Positions 1-8,792 of a DNA stretch of 64,000 nt are shown one piece after another. This stretch comes from Metarhizobium sp017305935 (lineage in GTDB: Bacteria; Pseudomonadota; Alphaproteobacteria; Rhizobiales; Rhizobiaceae): the NCBI RefSeq assembly GCF_029601685.1, contig NZ_JARRIR010000010.1:1-64000 (forward strand), given 5' to 3'. How positions within the stretch are numbered: position 1 is the stretch's first letter; every line of letters begins with the position of its first letter. Below the pieces are notes generated by a model that was not told the origin of the DNA, searched no databases, and saw only the letters and a program-made list of their open reading frames with translations. The position numbers were made by a program, and so were the translations under genes.

Positions 1-246
1 GCGCCCAATCTGCTTTACCGGTGGCGCAGGCTCTTGAATGAGGGAGGTGCTGCAGCCGTGGTTTCTGACGAGCCGGTCATCGGCAATTCGGAAGTGAAGA
101 AGCTGGAAGATCGCGTCCGCGAGGTGGGGCGCATCCTTGGCCGCAAGACGATGGAGGTCGAAATCCTCCGCGAAGCCCTTTCGAAAGCGGACTCAAAAAA
201 ACGGATATCGCGGCCGATCTTGTTGCCGAAGGACGGTTCCCGATGA
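1..246 (+). pseudogene. IS3-family transposase OrfA, 5'-truncated by window edge
   Basis: The frame is open from base 1 to a stop at 244-246 and gives the C-terminal half of an IS3-family OrfA. It has the end of the helix-turn-helix (NLLYRWRRLL) and then the leucine-zipper-like helix with KKLEDRVREVGRILGRK and VEILREAL, which normally multimerises the transposase. OrfB-like sequence begins at 243, overlapping the stop by four bases, which is the usual OrfA/OrfB arrangement in this family. Resemblance of the downstream OrfB to E. coli InsD places the element in the IS2 subgroup. The left inverted repeat would lie outside the window. Because OrfB is broken and truncated, the element is probably dead. 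Confidence 0.75.
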
Positions 247-803
247 AAACCGTCGCAGACACGCTGGGCGTCTCCCGTTCCAACCTCGTCGAACGTCTCA
301 AGGGCAGAGCAAAGCCGCGTCCCGCATCTGAAGGTTGAAGATGCAGAGCTTCTGCCAGCCATTCGCGGGCTCGTCGATGCCAGACCCACCGCTGGCTATC
401 GGCGGATCGCCGCGCTCCTCAATCGCGAGAGGCGATCCGCCGATAAGCCTGTCGTCAACGCCAAACGAGTTCATCGCATCATGGGCAACCACGCCATGTT
501 GCTGGAGAAGCATACGGCCATTCGCCAGGGCCGCATCCACGACGGCAAAGTCATGGTGATGCGCTCCAACCTGCGATGGTGCTCGGATGGACTGGAATTT
601 ACCTGCTGGAACGGCGAGGTCGTTCGTCTCGCCTTCATCATCAACGCCTTCGACCGCGAGATCATCGCTTGGACGGCTGTCGCCAATGCAGGCATCTCCG
701 GCTCCGACGTCCGCGATATGATGCTGGAGGCTGTCGAGAAACGCTTCGGCGCAACCCGAGCCCCACATGCTATCGAGCATCTCTCGGACAATGGCTCGGC
801 CTA
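243..803 (+). pseudogene. IS3-family (IS2-subgroup) transposase OrfB, frameshifted and 3'-truncated
   Basis: Translation from ATG 243 gives the OrfB N-terminus (MKTVADTLGVSRSNLVERLK). That frame stops near 338, and the protein continues in the next frame from about 325 (DAELLPAIRGLVDARPTAGYRRIA, NAKRVHRIMGNHAMLLEKH). The RNase H-fold core follows, with RWCSDGLEF (first catalytic Asp) and EHLSDNGS (second Asp), and then ends abruptly at a stop after about residue 185. The final third with the catalytic Glu is missing, and the sequence switches to the minus-strand ATPase relic near 800-805. One frameshift plus the 3' truncation make it inactive. The RWCSDG...DNGS spacing matches InsD of IS2. 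Confidence 0.8.
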
Positions 804-1908
804 GCCTCGTCCCGCCGCGCCGTCGTCAACCGCTCACTCTCCGATGCTCGCTCCGTCGAGAGCGCCTGCAGGCGCCCCGCTTCCGACGTAAGGTTCGCTA
901 TCGTGGCCGCAATGTGTGCGGTGAGGGAGCCACTATTGAGCTCCGCGTAGTCGCGGTTGCATACCGGGCACATGTCCCCTTCGACATGCGGCGCGATCCC
1001 CGCAAGGGCAGCGGCGAGCGTCCGGACGTCCTTGGCGCCCGCTTCGAGCGCTTGGTTGATCTCGCCAGTGCGTGTTGTCGCCCTTTGGATCGTGGTTCGC
1101 GCCCCCATAAGCTGCTGGCTCGCCGTGTCGTGCTGGTCCAGCAACCGCAGACAGCGATCAACTTCGACGACACACCATTTGAGCGCATCCGTAACCTGAT
1201 CCTCGACGCTTGCGCCATCGGGTGGCGACAGCTCGGAATGAAACTCTCTAATGGCGTCCAGCGCCTCTGTGATCTGCGCTCCAGGACCGTTCAGCCACGT
1301 TTCGTACTCGGATCCGATGGCGGCAGCATCCCGCTCCAGCGCCGCGATCTCGGCGTGGGGACTTACTGCGGAGGTCTGATCCAGACGGCTCAGCAACGAG
1401 CTCACCTCTGAGCCCTGCTGTGTGACGCTCGCGAGTTCAGCCTGGTCCCTGTCCGATCTCCAACCCGGGCCCGCAGCGCGGCGACATCGAAACCGGTAGC
1501 AACCGGCCCTGCGGTCGAGTCTAGAACAGCCAGCAGTTCGTTAAGGCGCACGATGCGTTGGGCTGTCGCCTGGCGAGCCGTCTCGACGTTCGACCGCTCG
1601 CGCGCAAGCTGCTTGTCGAGCAGATCACGAGCGTCCTCTAACTGCCTGTGGACCGGAGCCAGCTTCCGTATCCGAGTGACGTGGAACGCATGGTCGAGGC
1701 CGTCGACCAGGGCGTCGAGCGCGTCGAGACGCAGCAACCCCTTCACGAACTCGGTCAGCCGCGAGTTCGTGGTCTTCTTCTGGTCGTAGATGTCCAACGG
1801 CCGACCCAGCACTGCTAGCACCGCTCCGCAAAGAAATCGGCATCGACCGCATTGAGCGCCGGCTTCGCTTCGAACCAGGATCTCAAAGACCGTTTCCGCT
1901 GTCGTCAT
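804..1908 (-). pseudogene. Relic of a coiled-coil (SMC/Rad50-like) ATPase with CPVC zinc hook
   Basis: Two minus-strand open stretches (1908-1402 and 1405-770) read as one protein if a frameshift near 1455 is repaired. A second probable shift lies near 1850, where a neighbouring frame gives a more protein-like SWFEAKPALN segment. Visible features are RLTEFVKGLLRLDALDALVD, long Arg/Glu/Leu-rich helices (LEDARDLLDKQLARERSNVE, EIAALERD) and a MCPVCNRDY motif near base 960, which is the CxxC of a Rad50-type zinc hook followed by a return helix. No Walker A was found, so the N-terminal ATPase lobe is lost or scrambled, and the C-terminal lobe is cut by the IS relic. It lies just downstream of the SIR2 relic on the same strand, suggesting a former two-gene operon. 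The family call rests on the hook and coiled coils only. Confidence 0.5.
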
Positions 1909-1944
1909 AGTCCGACCTCAGAGTTAAACCTGCTCTGGACCTCG

Positions 1945-3631
1945 TCAAACGATGCCGAGCTCGAGTAGGACGCTGACGTTAACATAGCGCGGCGGCGCCT
2001 TGCCTGTCCGCCAGGACTTGGATGGGCTTCGCTGTTGCCGGGGAGTGACCTTGCGCGAGCAGATGACGACAACGTCGTCGTCTGCCTCGTCAAATGCCCC
2101 GGACGCGACGAGCTGGTTGATATTATCGTCATTGGCGGCGAGAAACACGCGGGCCTCGGCCGCCGTGGCGACAAGTCGCAGTGCCCCGCTCGTCGGCTGC
2201 TCCGGATCGTCCACCGCAACCGACCACTGGCGACAAGCCCCTGGCCGATCAGGCCCAGTGCGGCAGCGGCTTCCGGCCTGGCGGAGAACTCCGCCGCCGG
2301 GTCCTGCTGCATCAGATGTGCCGGCTGCGCACTTAGCGGCTCATAGGGGCGGCGGCCGGCGCTGCCCGGACGCCCGAGAAATTGTTCGGAGACCCGCCCG
2401 ATCAACGCTGCAATGGTCCGGGCGCAATCGTACCGGTTGGCGTTACCGGCCCGCGCCGCGGCACCTTCAAGCGCTTTGAGTCCATCGACAAGGCTCTGCT
2501 TGCCCGTAGCACCAACGGCTGGCGACGTCAGCAGACCTGCAAGCGCGGCAAGCTTGCTGAACATTGTTCTCAGCAGTAGCCAGCAGCAGTGGGTTTCCGA
2601 AGGCAGGCAGGGTGGCATCTGTCCGAATCTGGTGACGGTTGGCCTCATAGTCACCCTGGTACGCACCCTCGAGGATAATTTCTGTCCCTCAGAGAGCTCC
2701 TGGGCCGCGAACACGATCGGCGGCGGGGCGGAATTCCAGGCGCAGCCATTCGCGCTGAACAGCTGCTGGATGTTGGTGTCCTGCCTGGAAAGACCGATCA
2801 TCAGCGTTCTTGAACGGGCAATTAGTGCCCGGAGCTGTTCCCGCATCTGGGTGAAGCGCGGGTTCAGAGCCCAATGCGTGATGGCCGCTTCCCTCGCCAC
2901 AAGCAGTGGCCGATACTCGGCTTCGTTAGCTATTGCCCGGTTCGCACAGCCGTGGAACTTGTACGACCTCCCGATCCCCGGCGGTCCGTGGAGATCGCCC
3001 CCGGTAACAGCGACGAGAAACGTCTCGTTCGGCCGACCGAGTTCAACCATTGCGGCTTCCAGTAGGCCATCCCAGTTTGCAGTTGCAAGATCCGATACCA
3101 CGCCTTCGAGAACCAGCATACCGATCGCCAGGTGCTCGGCGTCGGCCCTCTGCACTGCAAATGTCGTGGCGAAGTCGAGAACGTCCCACAGCAGGTAGTC
3201 GAAGGGCCGGTCCTGAACCTCGGTACCCAGCGCCTTGGAGTACTTGTTCCAGAGTCGGTCGATGAGTGCGGCGTGGATCGGCCAGGATGCAACCGGCCGC
3301 GCGAGGTCGATCTGTGCTCTCTCGTCGGCAGACAGATCGGCAAGACCGAGAATCGCGTCAAAGGCGCGATGGTGCTCGCAATCGGCGCCGGTGATGCGCA
3401 GGCACAGGTTCTCTAGCAGCTTGGACAGCACACCGTCCAGCCCGGCCACGCGTTCCCGCTAAATAGCAGATCCCAACCAGAGGGCATACTGCCCGGCTTG
3501 GAAGCCAACCGAAAAAACCCTTCTGCGGACCATTGAGCGGGTCGAGCGTTTCCGAGATCTTGATTGTTGACGCTGTCGGCAAGGTGCTCCTCCTCAACAC
3601 CACGCCCAGCGTGATCGAGTGAATGTTTCAA
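1945..3631 (-). pseudogene. Relic of a SIR2-like (SIR2_2) protein, multiply frameshifted
   Basis: The longest open stretch (3449-1905) contains SIR2-fold hallmarks: ATANWDGLLEAAM (the TxNxD nucleotide-binding motif), SYKFHGCANRA (the HG element) and RTLMIGLSRQDTNIQQLF (the GxSxxD strand-loop). Upstream, another frame supplies GWDLLFSGNAW, plausibly the degenerate first Rossmann loop, with a shift at about 3450. Between about 2695 and 2570 a third frame gives the better protein (EIILEGAYQGDYEANRHQIR, NPLLLATAENN). The end is best read in a fourth stretch (2214-1945, ending VSVLLELGIV). At least four frameshifts are needed, so the gene is dead. SIR2-like domains of this kind deplete NAD in several phage-defence systems; that role here is inferred from family and neighbour. 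Confidence 0.6.
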
Positions 3632-3981
3632 CCAATATTGAAGAGCAACCGGGTTGCAACAACGCTTGGCGGTTCGTCACTGCAATCAGTAGAGGGCGAT
3701 GCCAGCTAATATGAGATTGGAAGTCGATGTCTGTCTGTGGCGGGGGATAGATAAAGCATTGAGAAGCCCGTTGAGAAAGCCCGACTTAGGCGACCTCGGG
3801 CTCATATCGGATATATGTCCGCTTCTCGTTTGAAGTCCCTCAAATACGAATGGTTGCTTACGACCCCACATCAACCATTTCCCGAGAGCACGTAGCTGTG
3901 CGTAAACGTAAATTCGGCGCTAACGTGTGAGCCGGCCGACTGGGTCGGCGGTTCGACTCTCTTCAAGAGCGAATTAGTTTC
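3632..3981. other. Gene-free stretch between the SIR2 relic and the hydrolase gene
   Basis: About 350 bases with no convincing gene. A GC-rich hairpin (GCCGAC, TGG, GTCGGC) sits near 3938-3952, and the following GGTTCGACTCTC looks superficially like a tRNA T-arm. Its flanks do not pair as a T-stem and no acceptor partner was found. The only open frame (3874-3686, minus strand) has no recognisable motif. Confidence 0.5.
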
Positions 3982-4011
3982 AGTGGCGATCCATGTTGCC
4001 GGATCGCCACT
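3982..4011 (-). terminator. Perfect 11-bp inverted repeat downstream of the hydrolase gene
   Basis: AGTGGCGATCC (3982-3992) pairs perfectly with GGATCGCCACT (4001-4011) across an 8-base loop. It lies 11 bases past the stop of the minus-strand hydrolase gene. There is no clear U-run on the minus strand (GAAACTAATT follows), so it may be a Rho-dependent or transcript-stabilising hairpin instead of a classical intrinsic terminator. Confidence 0.55.
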
Positions 4012-4022
4012 TTATGCCCGTG

Positions 4023-4775
4023 CTAGAGAGCCTTCGCTGCTGTTTCAATGATCTCAGCAACCTTCTCGGGCTGAGAGGCGAAGACGGCGTGGCTGGATTT
4101 GATCTCGGTCACGCTGCTGCCGGCGCGGCTGGCCATTTCACGCTCCAGATCAGGATTGATGGAGCGATCTTCGGTCGCAACAATGGACCAGCTCGGTTTC
4201 GTCTTCCAAGCGGGATCCCCTATCTTGGCTGAGAACGCTTCTTTCGAGGCGAAGACCTGCGATCTTGCCAGAAACGCCGCATCGTCCTTCGGCAGGTCCG
4301 CGGCGAAGTCCTTCGCGAAGCCCGCGGGATCGAGATAGAGATACTTCCCGTCCTTCGTCTCGCGGATATTCATGCCGCCAGCGGGCTTCGAACTTGCGAG
4401 GCTTATGAGACTTTCGCCCTGGTCCGGCTGGAAGGCAGCGACATACACGAGACCAGCGACAACGGGATTGTGGCCAGCCTCGGTGATTACCATTCCACCA
4501 TAGCTGTGACCGATGAGAAGCGTCGGGCCGTCCTGCAAATCGAGCACCCGGTTGGTGGCGGCGATATCGTCGGCGAGCGACGTAATCGGCTGCTGCACGA
4601 TCGTGACATTGAAACCTCGCTGGACCAGGATATCGGATGCCTTGCGCCATCCCGAACCATCGGCAAGTGCGCCATGAACGATGACGATGTTTTTGACCTC
4701 GGCGGCCTGCGCAGAATAAGCGATGACGCTGGCGGCGAAGGCGAGTGCGAGGATCGAGATGGAATGTCGGTTCAT
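4023..4775 (-). CDS. Secreted alpha/beta hydrolase (esterase-like)
   Basis: A 250-residue protein with a Sec signal peptide (residues 1-24, cleavage after YSAQA). The alpha/beta-hydrolase fold follows: IVIVHGALADGSGW supplies the oxyanion HG loop and LIGHSYGGMV the nucleophile elbow with Ser91. The C-terminal SSHAVFASQPEKVAEII gives the catalytic His, and the acid is probably in IVATEDRSINPD. This pattern fits the small salicylate-esterase/hydroxynitrile-lyase-like subgroup that is common and poorly characterised in proteobacteria. The substrate is unknown. It lies 49 bases downstream of dipZ on the same strand, so the two are probably cotranscribed; both products act outside the cytoplasm. 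Confidence 0.85.
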   Translation of the reverse strand: MNRHSISILALAFAASVIAYSAQAAEVKNIVIVHGALADGSGWRKASDILVQRGFNVTIVQQPITSLADDIAATNRVLDLQDGPTLLIGHSYGGMVITEAGHNPVVAGLVYVAAFQPDQGESLISLASSKPAGGMNIRETKDGKYLYLDPAGFAKDFAADLPKDDAAFLARSQVFASKEAFSAKIGDPAWKTKPSWSIVATEDRSINPDLEREMASRAGSSVTEIKSSHAVFASQPEKVAEIIETAAKAL

Positions 4776-4824
4776 GCGTTTTACTCCTGTTGTCGTGGAA
4801 GGTCTTGATGCGAAGGATGGGGTG

Positions 4825-6600
4825 TCAGCCGAAGGTGAAGGCGTAGGCTTCGACGCCTGAGTCGAGGAAGCGGATCTTGAATGTCCGCTCCTCCACGTCG
4901 CCGGACTGGCGAACGAGCTGGTAGAGCCTGGTAGACGTCACCGTGCCGTAGCCGTCAGCATCGATGTCTGTGCCGTGATCGAGCCCAGGTGCCGTGCCGT
5001 CGATCGTCACCTGGAAGCGAATAGGCTTACCGGTCGCTTCGGGTCCGAGCACCAGATGCAGATCGCGGGCGCTAAAGTGGTAGACGATGCCGCCATCCGG
5101 CTGGTCCAGTACGGCGCGCTCGGCGCCGATCGTCCAGGTTCCGAAAAGGCCCCATTCATTGAGAGCTGGTCTATCGGCGGAATATGTGGTGACCACATCC
5201 GCGCGGAGGCCTTCCGGAGAGACGAAGTCTGCTGCGCGCTCATAGCCCAGGTAGCTCTCGCCGGAGCGGATGTTTTTGAGATCGGGGCTCGCCTCGACGC
5301 CCTTGGGATTGGGCGTCACGGTTGTGGTCGCTGCCAGATCGTCGCTGGTTTCTCGCAACAGGTCCTGGATCGCCTGCTCGGTCTGGCGGTAATTGCCTTC
5401 GCCAAAGTGGTGGTAGCGGATCTGCCCCTTTGCATCGATCAGGTACTGTGCCGGCCAATAGCTGTTTTGGAACGCACGCCAGACCTTGTAGTCATTGTCG
5501 ATTGCAACCGGATAACCGATCTTGAACTCCTCGATCGCCTTTTTGACGTTGTCGATCTTCTTCTCGAAGGCGAATTCCGGGGCGTGTACACCGATCACGA
5601 CCAGGCCCTGATCATTGTATTTTTCGGCCCAGGCGCGAACATAGGGGGAGGTCCGGATGCAGTTGATGCAGGAATAGGTCCAGAAATCGATGAGGACGAC
5701 CTTGCCGTGAAGCTGTTCCCTCGTCAGCGGCGGCGAGTTCAGCCACTCGACGGCGCCGTTCAGCGAAGGCGACGCGCCCTCGACGGGCAGATTGCTGCGG
5801 AACGGCTGTCCTGCTTCGATGACAGCGGATGTTGTGTCATTGCTGGCAACAACGGATGGAGGCTCGCTTGCTGACTTGTCTTTCAGTTGGTTTAGTATGG
5901 CCTGCTCGAATGTGGAGGTGCTGGCATAAGAGAGCCGCGCCAGGAGACCGGTGTCGAGACCGAGCGCAATGACCGCGACGCCAGCCAGAACTGCGGCTCC
6001 CAGCCCTTGGCGAATACGCTCGCTGATGCCGAGCGACCGCTTCATGCCGGCAATCAACTTGCCGCCGATGAGGAGAGCGATGGCAAGCGATGTCGCGGCG
6101 CCAGCAGCATAAGCGACAAGCAGAACAGTCGTCTGGAGGTTGGCGCCATTCAACGCCGCGCCTGTCAGCAGAAGGCCAAGGATCGGCCCGGCGCACGGCG
6201 CCCAAAGGAGCCCGGTTGCAACGCCGAGGATGAATGAACTCGCCGCAGTCGGCACAGAGCCTGGCCTGCCCGACACGTTTAGCAGCCTGTTGCCGAAATC
6301 GACGACGGGCTGGGTGATGATGCTCGCAACGCGTGGTGACAACAAGCTGACCCCGAAGACGGCGAGCAGCAGGATCGCGGCGAGACGACCGTATTCATTG
6401 GCATGGATCGCCCAACTCCCGCCGACTGCTGCAAGCGTCGCTACCAATGCGAACGTGACGCTCATGCCGATCAGCATGGGAAAGGTACTTCTGAAGAAGG
6501 GCTGTCCAGCTCGGGCAAAGACGAAGGGTAGAATGGGAAGGATGCACGGGCTGAGGATGGTCAGCGCCCCTCCGAGGTAGGCAATGATAAGAAGCGTCAT
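4825..6600 (-). CDS. dipZ: DipZ-like fusion: CcdA-type membrane domain, thioredoxin-like domain and C-terminal jelly-roll domain
   Basis: A 591-residue protein. Residues 1 to about 230 are a CcdA/DsbD-beta membrane domain with its redox cysteines in LSPCILPILPF (Cys19) and LLWAPCAGPILG. Residues 280-420 are a periplasmic TlpA/AhpC-like thioredoxin domain with WTYSCINCIRTSPY (Cys311 and Cys314). The last 150 residues (NEWGLFGTWTIGAERAVLD to the end) match the extra domain of mycobacterial-type DipZ. The family carries electrons from cytoplasmic thioredoxin across the membrane to reduce exported thiols. It is divergent to the Tat-exported hydrolase across a 321-base region and lies upstream of the esterase. 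Length and all three parts look intact. Confidence 0.9.
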   Translation of the reverse strand: MTLLIIAYLGGALTILSPCILPILPFVFARAGQPFFRSTFPMLIGMSVTFALVATLAAVGGSWAIHANEYGRLAAILLLAVFGVSLLSPRVASIITQPVVDFGNRLLNVSGRPGSVPTAASSFILGVATGLLWAPCAGPILGLLLTGAALNGANLQTTVLLVAYAAGAATSLAIALLIGGKLIAGMKRSLGISERIRQGLGAAVLAGVAVIALGLDTGLLARLSYASTSTFEQAILNQLKDKSASEPPSVVASNDTTSAVIEAGQPFRSNLPVEGASPSLNGAVEWLNSPPLTREQLHGKVVLIDFWTYSCINCIRTSPYVRAWAEKYNDQGLVVIGVHAPEFAFEKKIDNVKKAIEEFKIGYPVAIDNDYKVWRAFQNSYWPAQYLIDAKGQIRYHHFGEGNYRQTEQAIQDLLRETSDDLAATTTVTPNPKGVEASPDLKNIRSGESYLGYERAADFVSPEGLRADVVTTYSADRPALNEWGLFGTWTIGAERAVLDQPDGGIVYHFSARDLHLVLGPEATGKPIRFQVTIDGTAPGLDHGTDIDADGYGTVTSTRLYQLVRQSGDVEERTFKIRFLDSGVEAYAFTFG

Positions 6601-6754
6601 CGTCGTTTCCTTGAAACCGGTTGGTCGGGTTCTGGACGGCGATGGGGCGCGACCAGCAACAGGGCCAATCTGGTCGGAGCGACGTGTCCCGCATGTGTCG
6701 GGCTTCCATCGGAAATGTACCGCAGTGTAGGACCCGGCCCATCCACAACAGAGC

Positions 6755-6812
6755 GATACAAATTGTTGGCAAGCCCGGTCGGCGGGTGGCGCGAGTTGTA
6801 TCAGACTGTATC
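6755..6812. promoter_or_regulatory. TGTATC direct repeat plus inverted GATACA: candidate OmpR-type regulator site
   Basis: In the divergent region between dipZ and the Tat-exported hydrolase (6601-6921), TGTATC occurs at 6797-6802 and 6807-6812 with four bases between, a 10-base pitch typical of tandem OmpR/PhoB-family half-sites. An inverted copy (GATACA) lies at 6755-6760. The same GATACAA string occurs at 10137-10143 ahead of ohr. An OmpR-family regulator gene lies between the two sites, so it is the natural candidate; this is inference from pattern and position. Confidence 0.4.
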
Positions 6813-6921
6813 GAAGGCTGCGGAGGCTACATGCGCATTCAATTCAGGGCTTGACGGGACATATGCGGGATACGTGGAGTTGGCTTTCTTTTCATCACAA
6901 TCAATCAAGATGGAGAGAACG

Positions 6922-7962
6922 ATGTCCCCTCAATTCAACCACCAGCGCCGGCGCTTCTTCGGTATCGCCGCCATGACCGTGGCTGCCACGCAATTGGGCA
7001 TGAGCACGATTGCCCATGCCCAGATGCCCGCCGCGGCCCCGGCCTCGGTCAAGGCGGGAGGGCAAATTGCGTTCGCGGCACTCAAGCAGATCAAGGCAGG
7101 CGTACTCGATATCGGATATGCGGAAGCCGGCCCGGCCGATGGTCCCGTTGTCCTGCTCGTTCACGGCTGGCCATACGACATCTACAGCTATGTTGATGTG
7201 GCACCGATCCTGGCCGATGCAGGCTACCGCGTGCTTATTCCCTATCTGCGTGGCTACGGCACGACGCGTTTCCTCTCGGACGAGACACCGCGAAATGGCC
7301 AGCAGGCGGCACTGGCTGCCGACATGATTGCCTTCATGGATGCGCTCGGCGTCGACAAGGCGATCCTGGGTGGATATGACTGGGGTGCGCGCACCGTCAA
7401 CATCATGGCGGTTCTCTGGCCGGAACGCTGCCAGGCGATGGTTTCGGTCAGCGGCTATCTCATCGGCAGCCAGGCCGCCAACAGCAAGCCATTGCCGCCG
7501 GCCGCGGAACTCTCCTGGTGGTACCAATTCTATTTCGCCACCGAGCGGGGACGGCTCGGCTATGCCGCCAACACGCACGAATTTGCAAAGCTCATCTGGC
7601 GGACGGCATCGCCCACCTGGATGTTCGACGATGCGACGTTTAACCGATCGGCCGCCGCCTTGGACAATCCGGACCACGTCGCCATCACAATTCACAATTA
7701 CCGCTGGCGGCTCGGTCTCGAAGACGGTGAGGAGAAGTTCGATGGCTTCGAGAGGCAGCTCGCCATGGGTCCGGTGATCACCATTCCGACGATCACCATG
7801 GAAGGCGATGCCAATGGTGCGCCCCATCCGCAACCATCGGCCTATGCAAAGAAGTTCTCTGGAAGATACGAGCACCGGAATATAGCAGGTGTCGGGCATA
7901 ATTTGCCACAGGAATCGCCGGAGGCATTCGCCCAGGCCATCATCGACGTGGCGCAATTCTGA
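6922..7962 (+). CDS. Tat-exported alpha/beta hydrolase, epoxide hydrolase/dehalogenase-like
   Basis: A 346-residue protein starting at ATG 6922, preceded by GGAGAG; an in-frame ATG at 6910 lacks a comparable ribosome site. The N-terminus has a twin-arginine signal (NHQRRRFFGIAA) ending near AHAQ. The fold shows LLVHGWPYD (oxyanion loop, residues 78-86) and LGGYDWGARTV, where the elbow residue is Asp153 and not Ser. That is the signature of epoxide hydrolases and haloalkane dehalogenases, which form an aspartyl-ester intermediate. The catalytic His is in GVGHNLPQE. Substrate unknown. The TGTATC repeat lies 110 bases upstream, and the two-component genes follow on the same strand 89 bases downstream. 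Confidence 0.85.
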   Translation: MSPQFNHQRRRFFGIAAMTVAATQLGMSTIAHAQMPAAAPASVKAGGQIAFAALKQIKAGVLDIGYAEAGPADGPVVLLVHGWPYDIYSYVDVAPILADAGYRVLIPYLRGYGTTRFLSDETPRNGQQAALAADMIAFMDALGVDKAILGGYDWGARTVNIMAVLWPERCQAMVSVSGYLIGSQAANSKPLPPAAELSWWYQFYFATERGRLGYAANTHEFAKLIWRTASPTWMFDDATFNRSAAALDNPDHVAITIHNYRWRLGLEDGEEKFDGFERQLAMGPVITIPTITMEGDANGAPHPQPSAYAKKFSGRYEHRNIAGVGHNLPQESPEAFAQAIIDVAQF

Positions 7963-8051
7963 TCGCAAGGCTGCCGCGAGAAACCGCTTTACTCGTGGCA
8001 GCCAACGCGGAAACTAAACTTGCCTGGTTTCGGATCCTTGAAAGGTCACAA

Positions 8052-8792
8052 ATGGAGCATGTCGACCATATTCTGATTGTCGATGACGACCGCGAAATTC
8101 GCGAGCTGGTCTCAAGCTATCTGAAGAAGAACGGTCTTCGAACGACAGTTGCCGCCGATGGTCGGCAGATGCGCAGTTTCCTGGAAGCCAGCACGGTGGA
8201 CCTGATCGTGCTCGACGTGATGATGCCCGGGGATGATGGCTTGGTGCTGTGCCGGGAACTGCGCGCCGGCAAGCACAAGGCGACGCCGGTCATCATGCTG
8301 ACGGCACGCGACGACGAGATGGATCGGATCATCGGGCTGGAAATGGGCGCCGACGACTATCTGCCGAAGCCGTTTGCGGCGAGGGAACTACTTGCCCGTA
8401 TCAAGGCGGTGCTGCGGCGTACGCGTATGTTGCCGCCCAACCTGCAGATCAGCGAAGCCGGCCAACTGCTGACCTTCGGCGATTGGCGGCTCGACACCGT
8501 CGGCCGGCATCTTCTTGACCATGACGGAACAGAGGTTGCCTTGAGCGGCGCCGAGTACCGACTGCTACGGGTGTTTATCGATCATCCGCAACGCGTGCTC
8601 AATCGCGACCAGATCCTGAACCTCACGCAGGGCCGCGATGCCGAACTATTCGACCGCTCGATTGACCTTCTGGTCAGCCGTCTGCGCCAGCGGCTTGGCG
8701 ATGATGCGCGCGAGCCGACCTACATCAAGACGGTGCGGGCAGAAGGTTATGTGTTCTCCGTACCTGTTGAAATCTCGGTGCCGAAGACATGA
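8052..8792 (+). CDS. OmpR-family response regulator
   Basis: A 246-residue two-domain regulator. The receiver domain has HILIVDDDREIRELV (acidic pocket), VLDVMMPGDDG with phospho-acceptor Asp55, the Thr in VIMLTARDDEMD and the Lys in DDYLPKPF. The C-terminal winged helix spans about residues 145-240 (EVALSGAEYRLLRVFIDHPQ, DRSIDLLVSRLRQRLGDD, YIKTVRAEGYVFS). Start ATG 8052 places the DDD motif at the usual distance; an upstream in-frame ATG at 7995 would add an unneeded leader. The stop overlaps the kinase start by ATGA (8789-8792), so the pair is translationally coupled. The GATACA/TGTATC boxes upstream of both flanking units are likely targets. Confidence 0.9.
   Translation: MEHVDHILIVDDDREIRELVSSYLKKNGLRTTVAADGRQMRSFLEASTVDLIVLDVMMPGDDGLVLCRELRAGKHKATPVIMLTARDDEMDRIIGLEMGADDYLPKPFAARELLARIKAVLRRTRMLPPNLQISEAGQLLTFGDWRLDTVGRHLLDHDGTEVALSGAEYRLLRVFIDHPQRVLNRDQILNLTQGRDAELFDRSIDLLVSRLRQRLGDDAREPTYIKTVRAEGYVFSVPVEISVPKT

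Noticed and set aside
3925..3980. Possible tRNA 3' fragment (GGTTCGACTC)
   Set aside because: The bases on either side of the TTCGACT loop do not form a five-base stem, and no anticodon arm or acceptor stem could be built.
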